Source: Buchnera aphidicola (Greenidea ficicola)
GTDB lineage: Bacteria > Pseudomonadota > Gammaproteobacteria > Enterobacterales > Enterobacteriaceae
Length of the DNA: 64,000 nt
Direction of reading: 5' to 3'
Assembly (NCBI RefSeq): GCF_039386055.1
Contig: NZ_CP135012.1
Location: 96,755-160,754, forward strand
Shown one piece after another: positions 41,140-51,754 of the stretch; position 1 is the first letter of the stretch; each line of letters begins with the position of its first letter. The notes beneath the pieces are model-generated. The model was not told where the DNA came from, searched no databases, and was given only the letters and a program-made list of their open reading frames with translations. The translations under genes and the position numbers were made by a program.

Positions 41140-43581
41140 TTATGATAATATTTTTAATAAATCATTAAAAATTCCAGAAGCTGTTACATTATTTCCTGCT
41201 CCGTAACCTTTAATTACTAAAGGGATAGGGTTATAATATTTACTATAAAATGCTAATGCATTTTCTCCATTTTTAACTGTATATAAAGGGTTTTTTTTTT
41301 TTATTTTTTTTAATTTTATATAACATTTTCCATTTGATTTAATAGTTCCTACATAACGTAATACTTTTTTTTCTTTTTTTGTTTTTTTAAATAATTTTAA
41401 GAAATATTTATCTAATTTTGGTAATTTTTTCATAAATTCTTTTTTTTTTTTAATTTTATGAAATTTTTTTGGTAATATTGGTTGGATATTTATATCTTTT
41501 AATTCTATTTTATAACCTATTTCTCTTGCTAAAATTAATATTTTTCTAGATACATCAATTCCTAATAAATCATCTTTAGGATTTGGTTCTGTAAATCCCA
41601 TTTTTATTGCCATTTTAGTTGCTTTAGATATTGTTATTTTATTATTTAATTTTCCAAAAATGTAAGATAGTGAACCTGATAAAATTCCTGTAATTTTTTT
41701 TATTTTGTTTCCTACTTGCATTAAGTTTTTTACGGTTTCTATGATCGGTAAACCAGCTCCTACATTTGTTTCATATAAAAATTTTTTTTTGTTTTTTTTT
41801 GTAATTTTTCTAATTTTATTATAATTTTTTATACTAAATGTGTTAAAAGTTTTATTTGATGTAATTATATTAAATTTTTTTTTTGCTAATTTTTTATATT
41901 TTTTAGATAGTGAATCACTAGAAGTGCAATCTATTATTACAGGGTTTAAAAAATTTTTTTTTTTTTTAAATTTTATTATTTTTTTTAATTTAAATTTTTT
42001 TTTAGATTGTAAAAGTTTTTTTTTCCAATTATTTAATTTTAATTTTTTTTTATTTATTAATATTTTTTTTGAATTTGCGATACAGTATATTTTAATTTTA
42101 ATTTTTTTTTTTTTAATTTTTTTTTTTTGTTTTTTAATTTGTTTTAATAAAGCGCTTCCTACTCCTCCTACTCCTATTAAAAATATTTCTAATATTTTTT
42201 TTTTATTAAATAATGAATTATGTATTTTTTGAGTAATTTTTATTGTGTATTTTTTTTTAATTATAAATGATATTGAATATTTTGATGATTCTTGAATTAT
42301 ATGTATAATTTTATTATTTATATTTAATAAAGAATTTAAAATTTTTGTATAAATATTTTTTTTTTTATTTAAATTATAACCTATAATTGATATTATAGAT
42401 AAATTATTATTTATTTTTATTTTTTTTTTTTTAATTTTTATTTTTTTAATAAGAAAATTTTTTGTTAGATTAAGATCTTTTTTTTTGATATAAAATATTA
42501 TATTTTTTGTGTTATTTTTTTTTGTTGATAATATTGACCAAATATTAAATTTATTTAAAAATAATAATATTTCTTTTAATATTTTAATTATTTTTTTTTT
42601 ATTTTTTTGTTTTATTTTTAATTGAAATATGTTGTTAAGATATGTAACACCTTTAATTTTTTTTTTATTTTTTTTATTTATTATTTTATTATTACTAATT
42701 AATGTTCCTTTTGAATTTATATTTAAAGTATTTTTGATAACACAAGGAATATTTAAATTGTAAATTGGTTGAATTGTTTTTTGATGTAATATTTTTGCAC
42801 CAAAATAAGATAATTCTATAGCTTCTTTATAGTTCATTGATGATATTAAATTTGTTTTTTTTATTTTTTTTGGATCACTAGTGTATATTCCATTTACATC
42901 AGTCCAAATTTCACAACATTTTGCTTTTAAACAAGCTGTTAAAATAGAAGCAGAGTAGTCAGATCCGTTTCTTCCTAATAATATCATTTCTTTTTTTTTG
43001 TTACCAGCTATAAAACCAGGCATTAAAATTATATTTTTATTTTTTATATTTATTTTTTTAAATTTTTTAGAAGATTTTTTTATATTTGCAATGGATTCAA
43101 TATGGTTTCCTTTGCAAGATATTTTTTTAACTGGATCGATAATAGTAATATTATTTTTTTTTGATTTTAGTAATAAATACATAATATTTATTGAAAAGTT
43201 TTCTCCTTTAGATAATATATATGAATATATTTTTTTTGGGCATTTTTTAAATTTATATATATTTTTAAATATTTTTTTTAAATGTTTTATTTCTATTTTA
43301 ATAAATTTTATTATTTTTTTTTTTAAAAAGTTTTTTTTTTTTATTTTTATATGTTTTATAATATTAATAATAATATTATTAATATTATTTATATATGTAA
43401 TAAAATTTTTTTTTTTTTTACATGTTTTTATTATTTTATCTAAATAATTAGTTATTTTTTCAGGAGCTGATAATACTATTCCAAGTTTATTTTTTTTTAT
43501 TTTTTTTTTTATTATTTTTTTTATGTGTAAAAATTTTTTTCCATTAGATAAAGATGTTCCTCCAAACTTTAATATTTTCAT
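41140..43581 (-). CDS. thrA: Bifunctional aspartokinase I/homoserine dehydrogenase I
   Basis: First and third steps of threonine synthesis. The 813 residues (E. coli 820) begin with the kinase domain ([34 protein letters not shown]), then two ACT-type segments (~300-455), then the dehydrogenase ([55 protein letters not shown]). In E. coli the ACT loops read QSSSEYSIS and QGSSERSIS. Here the first is replaced by a Lys/Asn-rich STKKNNTKN, while the second stays recognisable as QESSKYSIS. Feedback by threonine may therefore be altered. No leader peptide or attenuator is recognisable upstream (43582-43722). First gene of thrABC. Confidence 0.96.
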   Translation of the reverse strand: MKILKFGGTSLSNGKKFLHIKKIIKKKIKKNKLGIVLSAPEKITNYLDKIIKTCKKKKNFITYINNINNIIINIIKHIKIKKKNFLKKKIIKFIKIEIKHLKKIFKNIYKFKKCPKKIYSYILSKGENFSINIMYLLLKSKKNNITIIDPVKKISCKGNHIESIANIKKSSKKFKKINIKNKNIILMPGFIAGNKKKEMILLGRNGSDYSASILTACLKAKCCEIWTDVNGIYTSDPKKIKKTNLISSMNYKEAIELSYFGAKILHQKTIQPIYNLNIPCVIKNTLNINSKGTLISNNKIINKKNKKKIKGVTYLNNIFQLKIKQKNKKKIIKILKEILLFLNKFNIWSILSTKKNNTKNIIFYIKKKDLNLTKNFLIKKIKIKKKKIKINNNLSIISIIGYNLNKKKNIYTKILNSLLNINNKIIHIIQESSKYSISFIIKKKYTIKITQKIHNSLFNKKKILEIFLIGVGGVGSALLKQIKKQKKKIKKKKIKIKIYCIANSKKILINKKKLKLNNWKKKLLQSKKKFKLKKIIKFKKKKNFLNPVIIDCTSSDSLSKKYKKLAKKKFNIITSNKTFNTFSIKNYNKIRKITKKNKKKFLYETNVGAGLPIIETVKNLMQVGNKIKKITGILSGSLSYIFGKLNNKITISKATKMAIKMGFTEPNPKDDLLGIDVSRKILILAREIGYKIELKDINIQPILPKKFHKIKKKKEFMKKLPKLDKYFLKLFKKTKKEKKVLRYVGTIKSNGKCYIKLKKIKKKNPLYTVKNGENALAFYSKYYNPIPLVIKGYGAGNNVTASGIFNDLLKILS

Positions 43582-43722
43582 TATTTTTCCTTAATATATA
43601 ATATAGTTATTTATTTTAATTGATGTTAAAATATTTTATTAAGATTTATTTTAAAATATTTTAATAAAATTATATAATAATAAATTTTAAAGCTTTTATA
43701 ATATAATTTATTAGTAAACATT

Positions 43723-44250
43723 ATGAAAAATTCTATTCAAATAGTAATTTCTAAAAAGAAGATTTATAAACGTGTTATTGAATTAGGAAAACAAATTACT
43801 AGTAATTATCAAAATAGTCAACAAAATATGATTTTAGTTGGTTTATTGCGAGGTTCTTTTATTTTTATTGCTGATTTGTGTAGAAATATTAATATTAATC
43901 ATAAAATTGATTTTATGACTATTTCTAGTTATGGAAATAATAAATATTCTTCTGGAGATGTAAAAATATTAAAAGATTTAAATGAAGATATTTTTAATAA
44001 AAATGTTTTAATTGTTGAAGATATTATAGATTCAGGAAAAACTTTATTTAAAGTATTAGAAATTTTAAAATTAAGAAAACCTCGTTCTTTATCTATTTGT
44101 ACTTTGTTGTATAAATCTAATGCAAGAAATGTAAATATTAATATTGATTATTTTGGTTTTTCTGTTTCAAATGATTTTTTTGTTGGATATGGTATTGATT
44201 ATTCTCAATATTATAGAAATTTACCTTATATTGCTAAATTAAGGTTTTAA
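43723..44250 (+). CDS. hpt: Hypoxanthine phosphoribosyltransferase
   Basis: Salvages hypoxanthine (and often guanine) with PRPP. The 175 residues (E. coli 178) contain [18 protein letters not shown], the tandem [16 protein letters not shown], and the PRPP loop [43 protein letters not shown] is the usual C-terminal signature. It is divergent from thrA and 39 bp upstream of truA. The substrate PRPP comes from Prs in this window. Confidence 0.96.
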   Translation: MKNSIQIVISKKKIYKRVIELGKQITSNYQNSQQNMILVGLLRGSFIFIADLCRNININHKIDFMTISSYGNNKYSSGDVKILKDLNEDIFNKNVLIVEDIIDSGKTLFKVLEILKLRKPRSLSICTLLYKSNARNVNINIDYFGFSVSNDFFVGYGIDYSQYYRNLPYIAKLRF

Positions 44251-44289
44251 TTTATATTTTTAATAATAAATATTTAGAAATTAATTATT

Positions 44290-45093
44290 ATGAGTTATTT
44301 TATGGATAAAATAAAAATTGCTTTATGTATTGAATATAATGGTAAAAATTTTTATGGTTGGCAAAAACAAAAAAAATTTAGAAATACTGTACAAGAAAAT
44401 GTTGAATCTGTTTTGTCTATTATTGCTAAACATACTGTTAAAATTTTTGGTTCTGGAAGAACAGATTCTGGTGTTCATAGTATTGGTCAAATAGCACATT
44501 TTTATACTAATTCTAAAAGAAATATTTCAGATTGGGTAAAAGGTTCTAATTTTTATTTACCAAAAGATATTTCTATCAAATGGGCTATGCAAGTTCCTTT
44601 TTATTTTCATGCTAAAAATAGTGCATTATTTAGACATTATAAATATGTTATATATAATAAAAAATATAGAACTTCTATTTTTAAAAATTTATCATTACAT
44701 GTTAATAATATACTTGATATAGATTTGATGAATTTTTCTGGTAAATTTTTAATTGGAGAAAATAATTTTTTTTCTTTTAAATCTAAAGGTTGTCAATCTT
44801 TAAGTAATTATAGAAATGTTATTTATTTTAATGTTTATCGTTTAGGTTCTTTAGTTATAATTGATATTATAGCTAATTCTTTTTTATATAATATGGTAAG
44901 AAATATTGTTGGTTGTTTAATTGATATAGGAAAATATAAAAAAGATAAATTTTATATTAAAAATTTATTAAAAATAAAAATAAAAAAAATGTCTTTTAAA
45001 GCATCATCTTCTGGTTTGTATTTATTTCATGTTTATTATCCTCCTATTTTTAATTTTCCTAAGTTTGATAATAATTTTAATGTTTTTTTTTAA
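44290..45093 (+). CDS. truA: tRNA pseudouridine(38-40) synthase
   Basis: Makes pseudouridine at positions 38-40 of the tRNA anticodon stem. The 267 residues (E. coli 270) contain IEYNGKNFYGWQKQ, the catalytic Asp in GSGRTDSGVHSIGQ, and FLYNMVRNIVGCLIDIG. A second in-frame ATG lies at 44302; I kept the first because the total then matches E. coli length best. secA follows after 69 bp. Confidence 0.95.
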   Translation: MSYFMDKIKIALCIEYNGKNFYGWQKQKKFRNTVQENVESVLSIIAKHTVKIFGSGRTDSGVHSIGQIAHFYTNSKRNISDWVKGSNFYLPKDISIKWAMQVPFYFHAKNSALFRHYKYVIYNKKYRTSIFKNLSLHVNNILDIDLMNFSGKFLIGENNFFSFKSKGCQSLSNYRNVIYFNVYRLGSLVIIDIIANSFLYNMVRNIVGCLIDIGKYKKDKFYIKNLLKIKIKKMSFKASSSGLYLFHVYYPPIFNFPKFDNNFNVFF

Positions 45094-45162
45094 AATTATA
45101 TTTTTAAAATGTATTTATATTTAAATATATTTTAACTTTATAGAAAAATATGAGAATTTAAC

Positions 45163-47673
45163 ATGTTTAAAGAAATATTAAATAATTTTTTTTATAATAA
45201 TAATGATTATATATTAAAAAAATTTAATAAAATTGTTTCTTATATTAATAGTATAGAATCTGATTTTGAAAAATTAAATAATAAACAATTAAGAGAAAAA
45301 ACTGTTTATTTTAAAAAATTATTACATAATGGTGAAAATTTAGATCATATATTACCTGAAGCTTATGCAACAGTAAGAGAAGCAAGTAAAAGAGTTTTTG
45401 GAATGCGACATTTTGATGTTCAAATTCTTGGAGGTATTGTATTACATAAAAATTGTATTGCAGAAATGCAAACTGGAGAAGGAAAAACTTTAACTTCTAC
45501 TTTACCTGCTTATTTAAATGCTTTAAGTAATAAAGGTGTTCATATAGTTACTATGAATGATTATTTAGCAAAAAGAGATGCAAAAAAAAATAAACCTTTA
45601 TTTGAATTTTTAGGTTTAAAAGTAGGTTTAAATTTATCAAATATGTCTATTGAAGAAAAAAGAAAAGCATATTCTGCAGATATTACTTATGCTACAAATA
45701 ATGAATATGGTTTTGATTATTTAAAAGATAATATGGTTTTTTCTAAAAAAGATAAAGTTCAAAGATCATTAAATTATGCAATAATTGATGAAGTGGATTC
45801 GATATTAATAGATGAAGCAAGAACCCCTTTAATTATTTCTGGTTCTTTAAATAATAATAATTTTTTTTATAAAAAGATTAATAAATTTATTATACCAAAA
45901 TTAATTTTACAAGGTTATGAGAATGAAAAAGTTATTAATTTTTTTGGAGATTTTATTATTAATAAAAAATATAAACAATTATATTTAACAGAATTAGGTT
46001 TTAAAAAAATAGAAAGGTTATTGATAAAATATAATTTTATTTCTAATAAATATTTATTATATAGTAATTCTAATATTTTTTTATTTTCTTGTATTTTATC
46101 TTTATTAAGAGCTCATTATTTATATTTTAAAAATGTTGATTATATTGTAAAAAAAAAAAAAATAATAATAGTTGATGAGCACACTGGAAGAATAGCTATA
46201 GGTCGTCGTTGGTCAGATGGATTACATCAATCTATTGAAGCTAAAGAAAATGTTGATATTAAAAATGAAAATAAATTATTAGCTTCTATTACTTTTCAAA
46301 ATTATTTTTTGTTATATAAAAAATTATGTGGAATGACAGGTACAGCTGAAACAGAATTTTATGAGTTTTTATTCGTTTATAATTTAAATACAGTTATTAT
46401 ACCTACTAATTTACCTATGATTAGGAAAGATATGCCAGATTTGGTATATTTAACTAAAAAAGAGAAATTTAATGCTATTATTTTTGCTATATTATCTTGT
46501 GTTAAAATTAAACAACCTGTTCTAGTAGGAACAATATCTATTGAGCAATCTGAAATAATTTCTAAAAAGTTAAAAATTTTAGGAATAAAACATAATGTTT
46601 TAAATGCTAAATTTCATGATAAAGAAGCAGATATTATTTCGCAAGCTGGAAAAATAGGAGCGGTTACAATAGCTACAAATATTGCCGGAAGAGGTATTGA
46701 TATTATTTTAGGTGGTTGTAAAAAAAAAAAAAAAAATAAAAATAATTGTAGTTGTTTTATTAAAAAATGGGATAAAAAAAATAAATTTGTTTTAAATGTA
46801 GGAGGTTTACATGTTATTGGAACAGAGCGTCATGAATCTCGTAGAATAGATAATCAATTAAGGGGTAGATCTGGAAGACAAGGAGATGTTGGATCTTCTC
46901 AATTTTATTTATCTTTAGAAGATTCGCTTATGAAAATTTTTATTTCAAATAAAATGAAGTTTTTTTTTAGAAATTTAGGAATAAATTTTGGTGAATTTAT
47001 TACACATCCATGGATAAATAAAATTATTGAAAAAGCTCAAAATAAAATTGAACAAAAAAATTTTGATTTGCGAAAACAACTTTTAGATTATGATAATATT
47101 TATAATAAACAACGTATTGTTATTTATAAATATAGAAATTTTTTATTAAAATCAAAAAATATTAATGATATTATTAATAAAATTTTACATGATGTTATAA
47201 ATAGTATCATTAATAAATTTTTTAATAAATATATTTATAAAAAAAAAAAAAATATTTTAAATTTTAAAAAATATCTAAAAAAAAATTTTAATATTGTTTT
47301 TTTAAATATTCAAACTTATAATTTTAAAATTTTTAAAAAAAAATTATTTAAAAATATATTTATTAATGCAAATTTAAATTTATTTTATAAAGAAAAAATA
47401 ATTGGTTTAAAAAATATTAAAAGAATTAAAAAATTTTTTATAATAAAAATTTTAGATGATTTTTGGACAGATCATTTAATTAATATGGAAAATTTACGTC
47501 AAAATATTAATTTAAGATCTTATGCTCAAAAAGATCCAAAACAAGAATATATTAAAGAATCTTTTTATATGTTTACTTCTATGTTGAAAACTTTTAAATA
47601 TGAATTAATTTCTTTTTTGATAAAAACTGATGTATCATTTTTAAAAAGTGATAATTTTTTTTATAATAGATAA
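45163..47673 (+). CDS. secA: Preprotein translocase ATPase SecA, C-terminal tail missing
   Basis: ATPase motor of the Sec export system. The 836 residues (E. coli 901) include EMQTGEGKTLTSTLPAYLNA (Walker A), AIIDEVDSILIDEARTPLI (Walker B), and IGTERHESRRIDNQLRGRSG (motif VI region). The preprotein cross-linking and helical scaffold parts are Lys/Asn-rich but alignable, e.g. LDDFWTDHLINMENLRQ and YAQKDPKQEYIKESF. The protein stops at the end of the helical domain, so the linker and the zinc-binding CxCxSGKxYKxCHG tail, which bind SecB and lipid in E. coli, are absent. A 17-nt A tract encodes Lys within the nucleotide-binding fold 2. Confidence 0.96.
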   Translation: MFKEILNNFFYNNNDYILKKFNKIVSYINSIESDFEKLNNKQLREKTVYFKKLLHNGENLDHILPEAYATVREASKRVFGMRHFDVQILGGIVLHKNCIAEMQTGEGKTLTSTLPAYLNALSNKGVHIVTMNDYLAKRDAKKNKPLFEFLGLKVGLNLSNMSIEEKRKAYSADITYATNNEYGFDYLKDNMVFSKKDKVQRSLNYAIIDEVDSILIDEARTPLIISGSLNNNNFFYKKINKFIIPKLILQGYENEKVINFFGDFIINKKYKQLYLTELGFKKIERLLIKYNFISNKYLLYSNSNIFLFSCILSLLRAHYLYFKNVDYIVKKKKIIIVDEHTGRIAIGRRWSDGLHQSIEAKENVDIKNENKLLASITFQNYFLLYKKLCGMTGTAETEFYEFLFVYNLNTVIIPTNLPMIRKDMPDLVYLTKKEKFNAIIFAILSCVKIKQPVLVGTISIEQSEIISKKLKILGIKHNVLNAKFHDKEADIISQAGKIGAVTIATNIAGRGIDIILGGCKKKKKNKNNCSCFIKKWDKKNKFVLNVGGLHVIGTERHESRRIDNQLRGRSGRQGDVGSSQFYLSLEDSLMKIFISNKMKFFFRNLGINFGEFITHPWINKIIEKAQNKIEQKNFDLRKQLLDYDNIYNKQRIVIYKYRNFLLKSKNINDIINKILHDVINSIINKFFNKYIYKKKKNILNFKKYLKKNFNIVFLNIQTYNFKIFKKKLFKNIFINANLNLFYKEKIIGLKNIKRIKKFFIIKILDDFWTDHLINMENLRQNINLRSYAQKDPKQEYIKESFYMFTSMLKTFKYELISFLIKTDVSFLKSDNFFYNR
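46720..46736. repeat. 17-nt A tract inside secA
   Basis: Seventeen consecutive A encode five Lys and begin the next Asn codon after GGC in SecA, where E. coli has a much longer variable loop. The frame is intact. Confidence 0.9.
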
Positions 47674-47785
47674 TTTTTATAAATATTAAATATAATTTTA
47701 ATTTATTAATGATTTGTTTTTAAAATATAAACAATATATATATTAAGTAAATGAAATAATTTTATATATATTTAGGATATTAAAG

Positions 47786-50449
47786 ATGAGTAATTTTTTT
47801 TCTAATGATATAGATCCTATAGAAACTAATGAATGGTTAGAATCTATAAATTCAGTTATTTTTAATGATAATATAGAAAGGGCTTTTTTTTTAATTAATA
47901 AATTAATTAATAATATTAAAAATAAATATAATAAAATTTATGATATTAAATTTATTACAGATTATATTAATACTATTCCTTTTGATAAAGAATTAAAATA
48001 CCCTGGAGATATTGTTTTAGAAAATCGTATTTGTTCTGCTGTACGTTGGAATGCTATTATGATAGTGCTTAAAGCTTCTAATAAAAAATTAGATTTAGGA
48101 GGTCATTTATCTTCTTTTCAATCTTCTGTAATTTTATATGAGGTTTGTTTTAATCATATTTTTAATGCAAGAAATAATAAAAATGGAGGAGATTTAGTTT
48201 ATTTTCAAGGTCATATTTCTCCAGGAATTTATTCTAGAGCGTTTATTGAAGGAAGAATATCATGTGATCAATTAAATAATTTTAGACAAGAAGTTTTTGG
48301 AAATGGTTTACCTTCTTATCCTCATCCAAAATTATTACCAAATTTTTGGCAGTTTCCTACTGTATCTATGGGTTTAGGTCCTATTTGTGCAATTTATCAA
48401 GCTAAATTTTTAAAATATTTACAATATAGGGGATTAAAAGATACATCTAAACAGATGGTTTATGCTTTTTTAGGAGATGGAGAAATGGATGAACCTGAAT
48501 CTAAAGGTTCTATAATTATAGCTTCTAGAGAAAAATTGGATAATTTAGTTTTTGTTATAAATTGTAATTTACAAAGATTAGATGGTCCTGTTATAGGAAA
48601 TGGAAAAATTATAAATGAATTAGAAAGTATATTTTTTGGAGCTGGTTGGTTTGTTATTAAAGTTATTTGGGGTAGTGGTTGGGATAAATTATTTAAAAAA
48701 GATAAAACTGGAAAATTAATACAATTAATGAATGAGACATTAGATGGTGATTATCAAACTTTTAAATCTAAAAATGGAGCTTATATTAGAAAATATTTTT
48801 TTGGTAAATATTCTGAAACGAAAAAATTAGTTAAGAATATGACTGATGATGAAATATGGAATTTAAATAGAGGAGGTCATGATCCTTTAAAAGTTTATTC
48901 TGCTTTTAAAAAAGCAAAAGAAGTAATTGGTAAACCTGTAGTAATTTTAGCACATACTATTAAAGGTTATGGTTTAGGAGTTGATATTGAAGCTAAAAAT
49001 ATTGCACATCAAATTAAAAATATAAATATTAATGAATTGTATAATATAAGAGATCGTTTAAATCTTAAAATTAATAATAATGATATTCCTAATTTTCCAT
49101 ATATAAAATTTAATAAAGATACTAAAGAATATAAATATATACATAATCAAAGAAAAAAATTAAATGGTTATTTACCTACTCGTTTAAATAGATTTACTGA
49201 AATTTTAAAATTACCAACTTTAAAAGATTTTAAAACATTATTAATAAAACAAAATAAAAAAATATCTACCACTATTGCTTTTATTAGAGTATTGAGTATT
49301 TTAATTAAAAATACTTTTATTAAAGATAGAATTGTTCCAATTATTGCTGATGAAGCAAGAACTTTTGGAATGGAAGATTTTTTTAGACAATTTGGTATTT
49401 ATAATTTTCAAGGTCAAAAATATATACCTCAAGATAAAGAACAATTATCATATTATAAAGAAGATAAAACTGGTCAAATTTTACAAGAAGGTATTAACGA
49501 ATTAGGAGCTGCTTCATCTTGGTTAGCTGCTGCAACATCTTATAGTACAAATGATTTTCCAATGATACCTTTTTATGTTTATTATTCTATTTTTGGATTT
49601 CAAAGAATTGGTGATTTATGTTGGGCTGCTGGAGATCAACAAGCTAGAGGGTTTTTAATAGGAGGAACTTCAGGAAGAACTACGTTGAATGGAGAAGGAT
49701 TACAACATGAAGATGGTCATAGTCATATTCAATCTTTAACAATACCAAATTGTATATCATATGATCCTGCTTATGCTTATGAAATTGCTGTTATTATAAA
49801 TAATGGTTTAAATAGAATGTATGGATTAAAACAAGAAAATATATATTATTATATTACTACATTAAATGAAAATTATAAAATGCCAGCTATTCCAAAAGGA
49901 TCTGAAAAAGGGATATGTAAAGGAATATATAAATTTTGTACATTTAGTAGTAAAAATTTTAAGGTGCAATTATTAGGATCTGGAGCGATTTTAAGAAGTG
50001 TTATAAAAGCTGCTAAAATTTTATTTTCAGAATATGGAATAGGTTCAGATGTGTATAGTGTTACTTCTTTTACTGAAATTGCAAGAAATGGGCAAGATTG
50101 TATTAGGTGGAATATGTTAAATCCTAATGAAAATAAAAAAATTCCATATATAGCTAAAATTATGAATAAATTTCCAGCTGTTGCTGCTACAGATTATATG
50201 AAATTATTTGCTGAGCAAATTAGAAATTATATTCCTTCTAAAAATTATATAGTTTTAGGAACAGATGGTTTTGGAAGATCTGATAGTAGAAAATCTTTAA
50301 GAAGTTATTTTGAAGTAGATAAATATTATATAGTTATTTCATCATTAGGAATATTATCAGATTGCGGTTATATTAGTAAAAAATTTGTTTTAAATGCTAT
50401 TGTTAGATTTAATATTGATATTAATAAAATTAACCCTCGTTTAGTTTAA
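47786..50449 (+). CDS. aceE: Pyruvate dehydrogenase E1 component
   Basis: Decarboxylates pyruvate with thiamine diphosphate and acetylates the lipoyl group of E2. The 887 residues are exactly the E. coli length. Motifs include NGGDLVYFQGHISPGIYSRA, FLGDGEMDEPESKG (the GDG...N TPP motif), GGTSGRTTLNGEGLQHEDGH, and VLGTDGFGRSDSRKSLRSYF. Conservation is high for this genome. AGGATATTAAAG precedes the ATG. aceF starts 12 bp downstream, and lpd follows, so the three-enzyme complex is encoded as one unit. Confidence 0.98.
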   Translation: MSNFFSNDIDPIETNEWLESINSVIFNDNIERAFFLINKLINNIKNKYNKIYDIKFITDYINTIPFDKELKYPGDIVLENRICSAVRWNAIMIVLKASNKKLDLGGHLSSFQSSVILYEVCFNHIFNARNNKNGGDLVYFQGHISPGIYSRAFIEGRISCDQLNNFRQEVFGNGLPSYPHPKLLPNFWQFPTVSMGLGPICAIYQAKFLKYLQYRGLKDTSKQMVYAFLGDGEMDEPESKGSIIIASREKLDNLVFVINCNLQRLDGPVIGNGKIINELESIFFGAGWFVIKVIWGSGWDKLFKKDKTGKLIQLMNETLDGDYQTFKSKNGAYIRKYFFGKYSETKKLVKNMTDDEIWNLNRGGHDPLKVYSAFKKAKEVIGKPVVILAHTIKGYGLGVDIEAKNIAHQIKNININELYNIRDRLNLKINNNDIPNFPYIKFNKDTKEYKYIHNQRKKLNGYLPTRLNRFTEILKLPTLKDFKTLLIKQNKKISTTIAFIRVLSILIKNTFIKDRIVPIIADEARTFGMEDFFRQFGIYNFQGQKYIPQDKEQLSYYKEDKTGQILQEGINELGAASSWLAAATSYSTNDFPMIPFYVYYSIFGFQRIGDLCWAAGDQQARGFLIGGTSGRTTLNGEGLQHEDGHSHIQSLTIPNCISYDPAYAYEIAVIINNGLNRMYGLKQENIYYYITTLNENYKMPAIPKGSEKGICKGIYKFCTFSSKNFKVQLLGSGAILRSVIKAAKILFSEYGIGSDVYSVTSFTEIARNGQDCIRWNMLNPNENKKIPYIAKIMNKFPAVAATDYMKLFAEQIRNYIPSKNYIVLGTDGFGRSDSRKSLRSYFEVDKYYIVISSLGILSDCGYISKKFVLNAIVRFNIDINKINPRLV

Positions 50450-50461
50450 AAGGTTATATTA

Positions 50462-51640
50462 GTGGATATTATCGTTAAATTACCAGATATTGGATCAGAC
50501 AAAGTTGAAGTTATTGAAATTTTAGTTAATGTTGGGGATTTTATTAAAAAAAAAAGTGGTTTGTTAAATGTAGAAGGTAAAAAGACTTCTATAGAAATAC
50601 CTTCTCCTAAATCTGGATTTATAAAAAAAATATTAGTAAATGTTGGTCAAAAAATTTATAAAGATTTTAAAATATTTATATTAAATATTAAAAAAATAAA
50701 AAAAAAAAAAATAAATAAAATAAAAAATATTAAAAATAATATTAAATTATTTTCTAATAATTTTAATAATGAAAATATTTATGCTTCTCCATTAATTAGA
50801 AGATTAATTAGATTAAATAAAATTGATAAATTTAAAATAATTGGATCTGGAAGAAAAGGAAGAATTTTACAAGAAGATTTAAAAAAATATATAAAAAAAA
50901 AAAATAATAATATTTCAAATAATAAAAATGTTAATAAATTTGGAAAAATTGAAATATTAAAATTAAATAATATACAAAAATCAACTATTTTTAATATAAA
51001 AAAAAGTTGGAAAAAAATTCCTCATGTTACTCATTTTGAAGAAATTGATATTACTAAATTAGAAAAGTTTAGAAAAAAATATAATAAAAAGTTTTTTACT
51101 GATAAAATAAATAATATAACTTTATTACCTTTTCTTGTTAAAATTATATATAAATCTTTACAAAAATTTCCTTATTTTAATTCTTCTTTAAATGAAAAAA
51201 AAAATATTATTATTTTAAAAAAATATATAAATATAGGAATAGTAGTAAATACTAAGAATGGTTTGTTTATACCTGTTTTAAAAAAAATTAATAAAAAAAG
51301 TATTTTAAAAATTTTTAAAAAAATAAAAAATTTTTCTAAAAAAGCTAAAAATAATAAATTATCTTTTTATGATATGCAAGGTGGTTCTTTTACTATATCA
51401 AATTTAGGTGTTTTTGGAGGAAGAATGTTTACTCCTATAATTAATTATCCAGAAGTTTCTATTTTGGGGATTTCTAAGTTTGTAAAAAATTATTTTTTTA
51501 TTAATAATAAATTTAAGAAGAAAATAATTTTACCAATTTCTTTATCTTATGATCATAGAGTTATAAATGGTGTAGATGCAGGAAAATTTATATCTTATAT
51601 AAATGATGTTATATCAGATATACGTTATTTATTAATGTAA
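50462..51640 (+). CDS. aceF: Pyruvate dehydrogenase E2 (dihydrolipoamide acetyltransferase), one lipoyl domain
   Basis: Core of the pyruvate dehydrogenase complex. The start codon is GTG at 50462. The 392 residues (E. coli 630) hold one lipoyl domain (residues 1-75) instead of three, an E1/E3-binding domain (ASPLIRRLIRLNK to LQEDLKKYI) and the acyltransferase domain with the catalytic SYDHRVINGVDAGKF. The lipoyl-lysine motif is EGKKTSIEI (E. coli EGDKASMEV), with Lys41 as the probable lipoyl site and Lys replacing the preceding Asp. The inter-domain linkers are Lys/Asn/Ile-rich rather than Ala/Pro-rich. Confidence 0.96.
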   Translation: MDIIVKLPDIGSDKVEVIEILVNVGDFIKKKSGLLNVEGKKTSIEIPSPKSGFIKKILVNVGQKIYKDFKIFILNIKKIKKKKINKIKNIKNNIKLFSNNFNNENIYASPLIRRLIRLNKIDKFKIIGSGRKGRILQEDLKKYIKKKNNNISNNKNVNKFGKIEILKLNNIQKSTIFNIKKSWKKIPHVTHFEEIDITKLEKFRKKYNKKFFTDKINNITLLPFLVKIIYKSLQKFPYFNSSLNEKKNIIILKKYINIGIVVNTKNGLFIPVLKKINKKSILKIFKKIKNFSKKAKNNKLSFYDMQGGSFTISNLGVFGGRMFTPIINYPEVSILGISKFVKNYFFINNKFKKKIILPISLSYDHRVINGVDAGKFISYINDVISDIRYLLM

Positions 51641-51754
51641 ATATTATTATTTATAATATATTTTATTTTTATATTTTATATTTTTTTATATATATAATTT
51701 TATTTAAATAAATATTTATAATTAATATAATTTATTATTATTAAGGTAATTTTT

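Noticed and set aside
42998-43447. Long Phe/Ile-rich frame antisense to thrA (149 codons), with a second at 41840-42232
   Set aside because: Both lie wholly inside thrA, whose kinase and dehydrogenase motifs read continuously. They look like membrane proteins only because they mirror Lys/Ile codons.
43582-43722. Threonine attenuator upstream of thrA
   Set aside because: No leader frame rich in Thr/Ile codons and no GC stem with a U tract could be found; only A/T palindromic stretches around 43626-43680.
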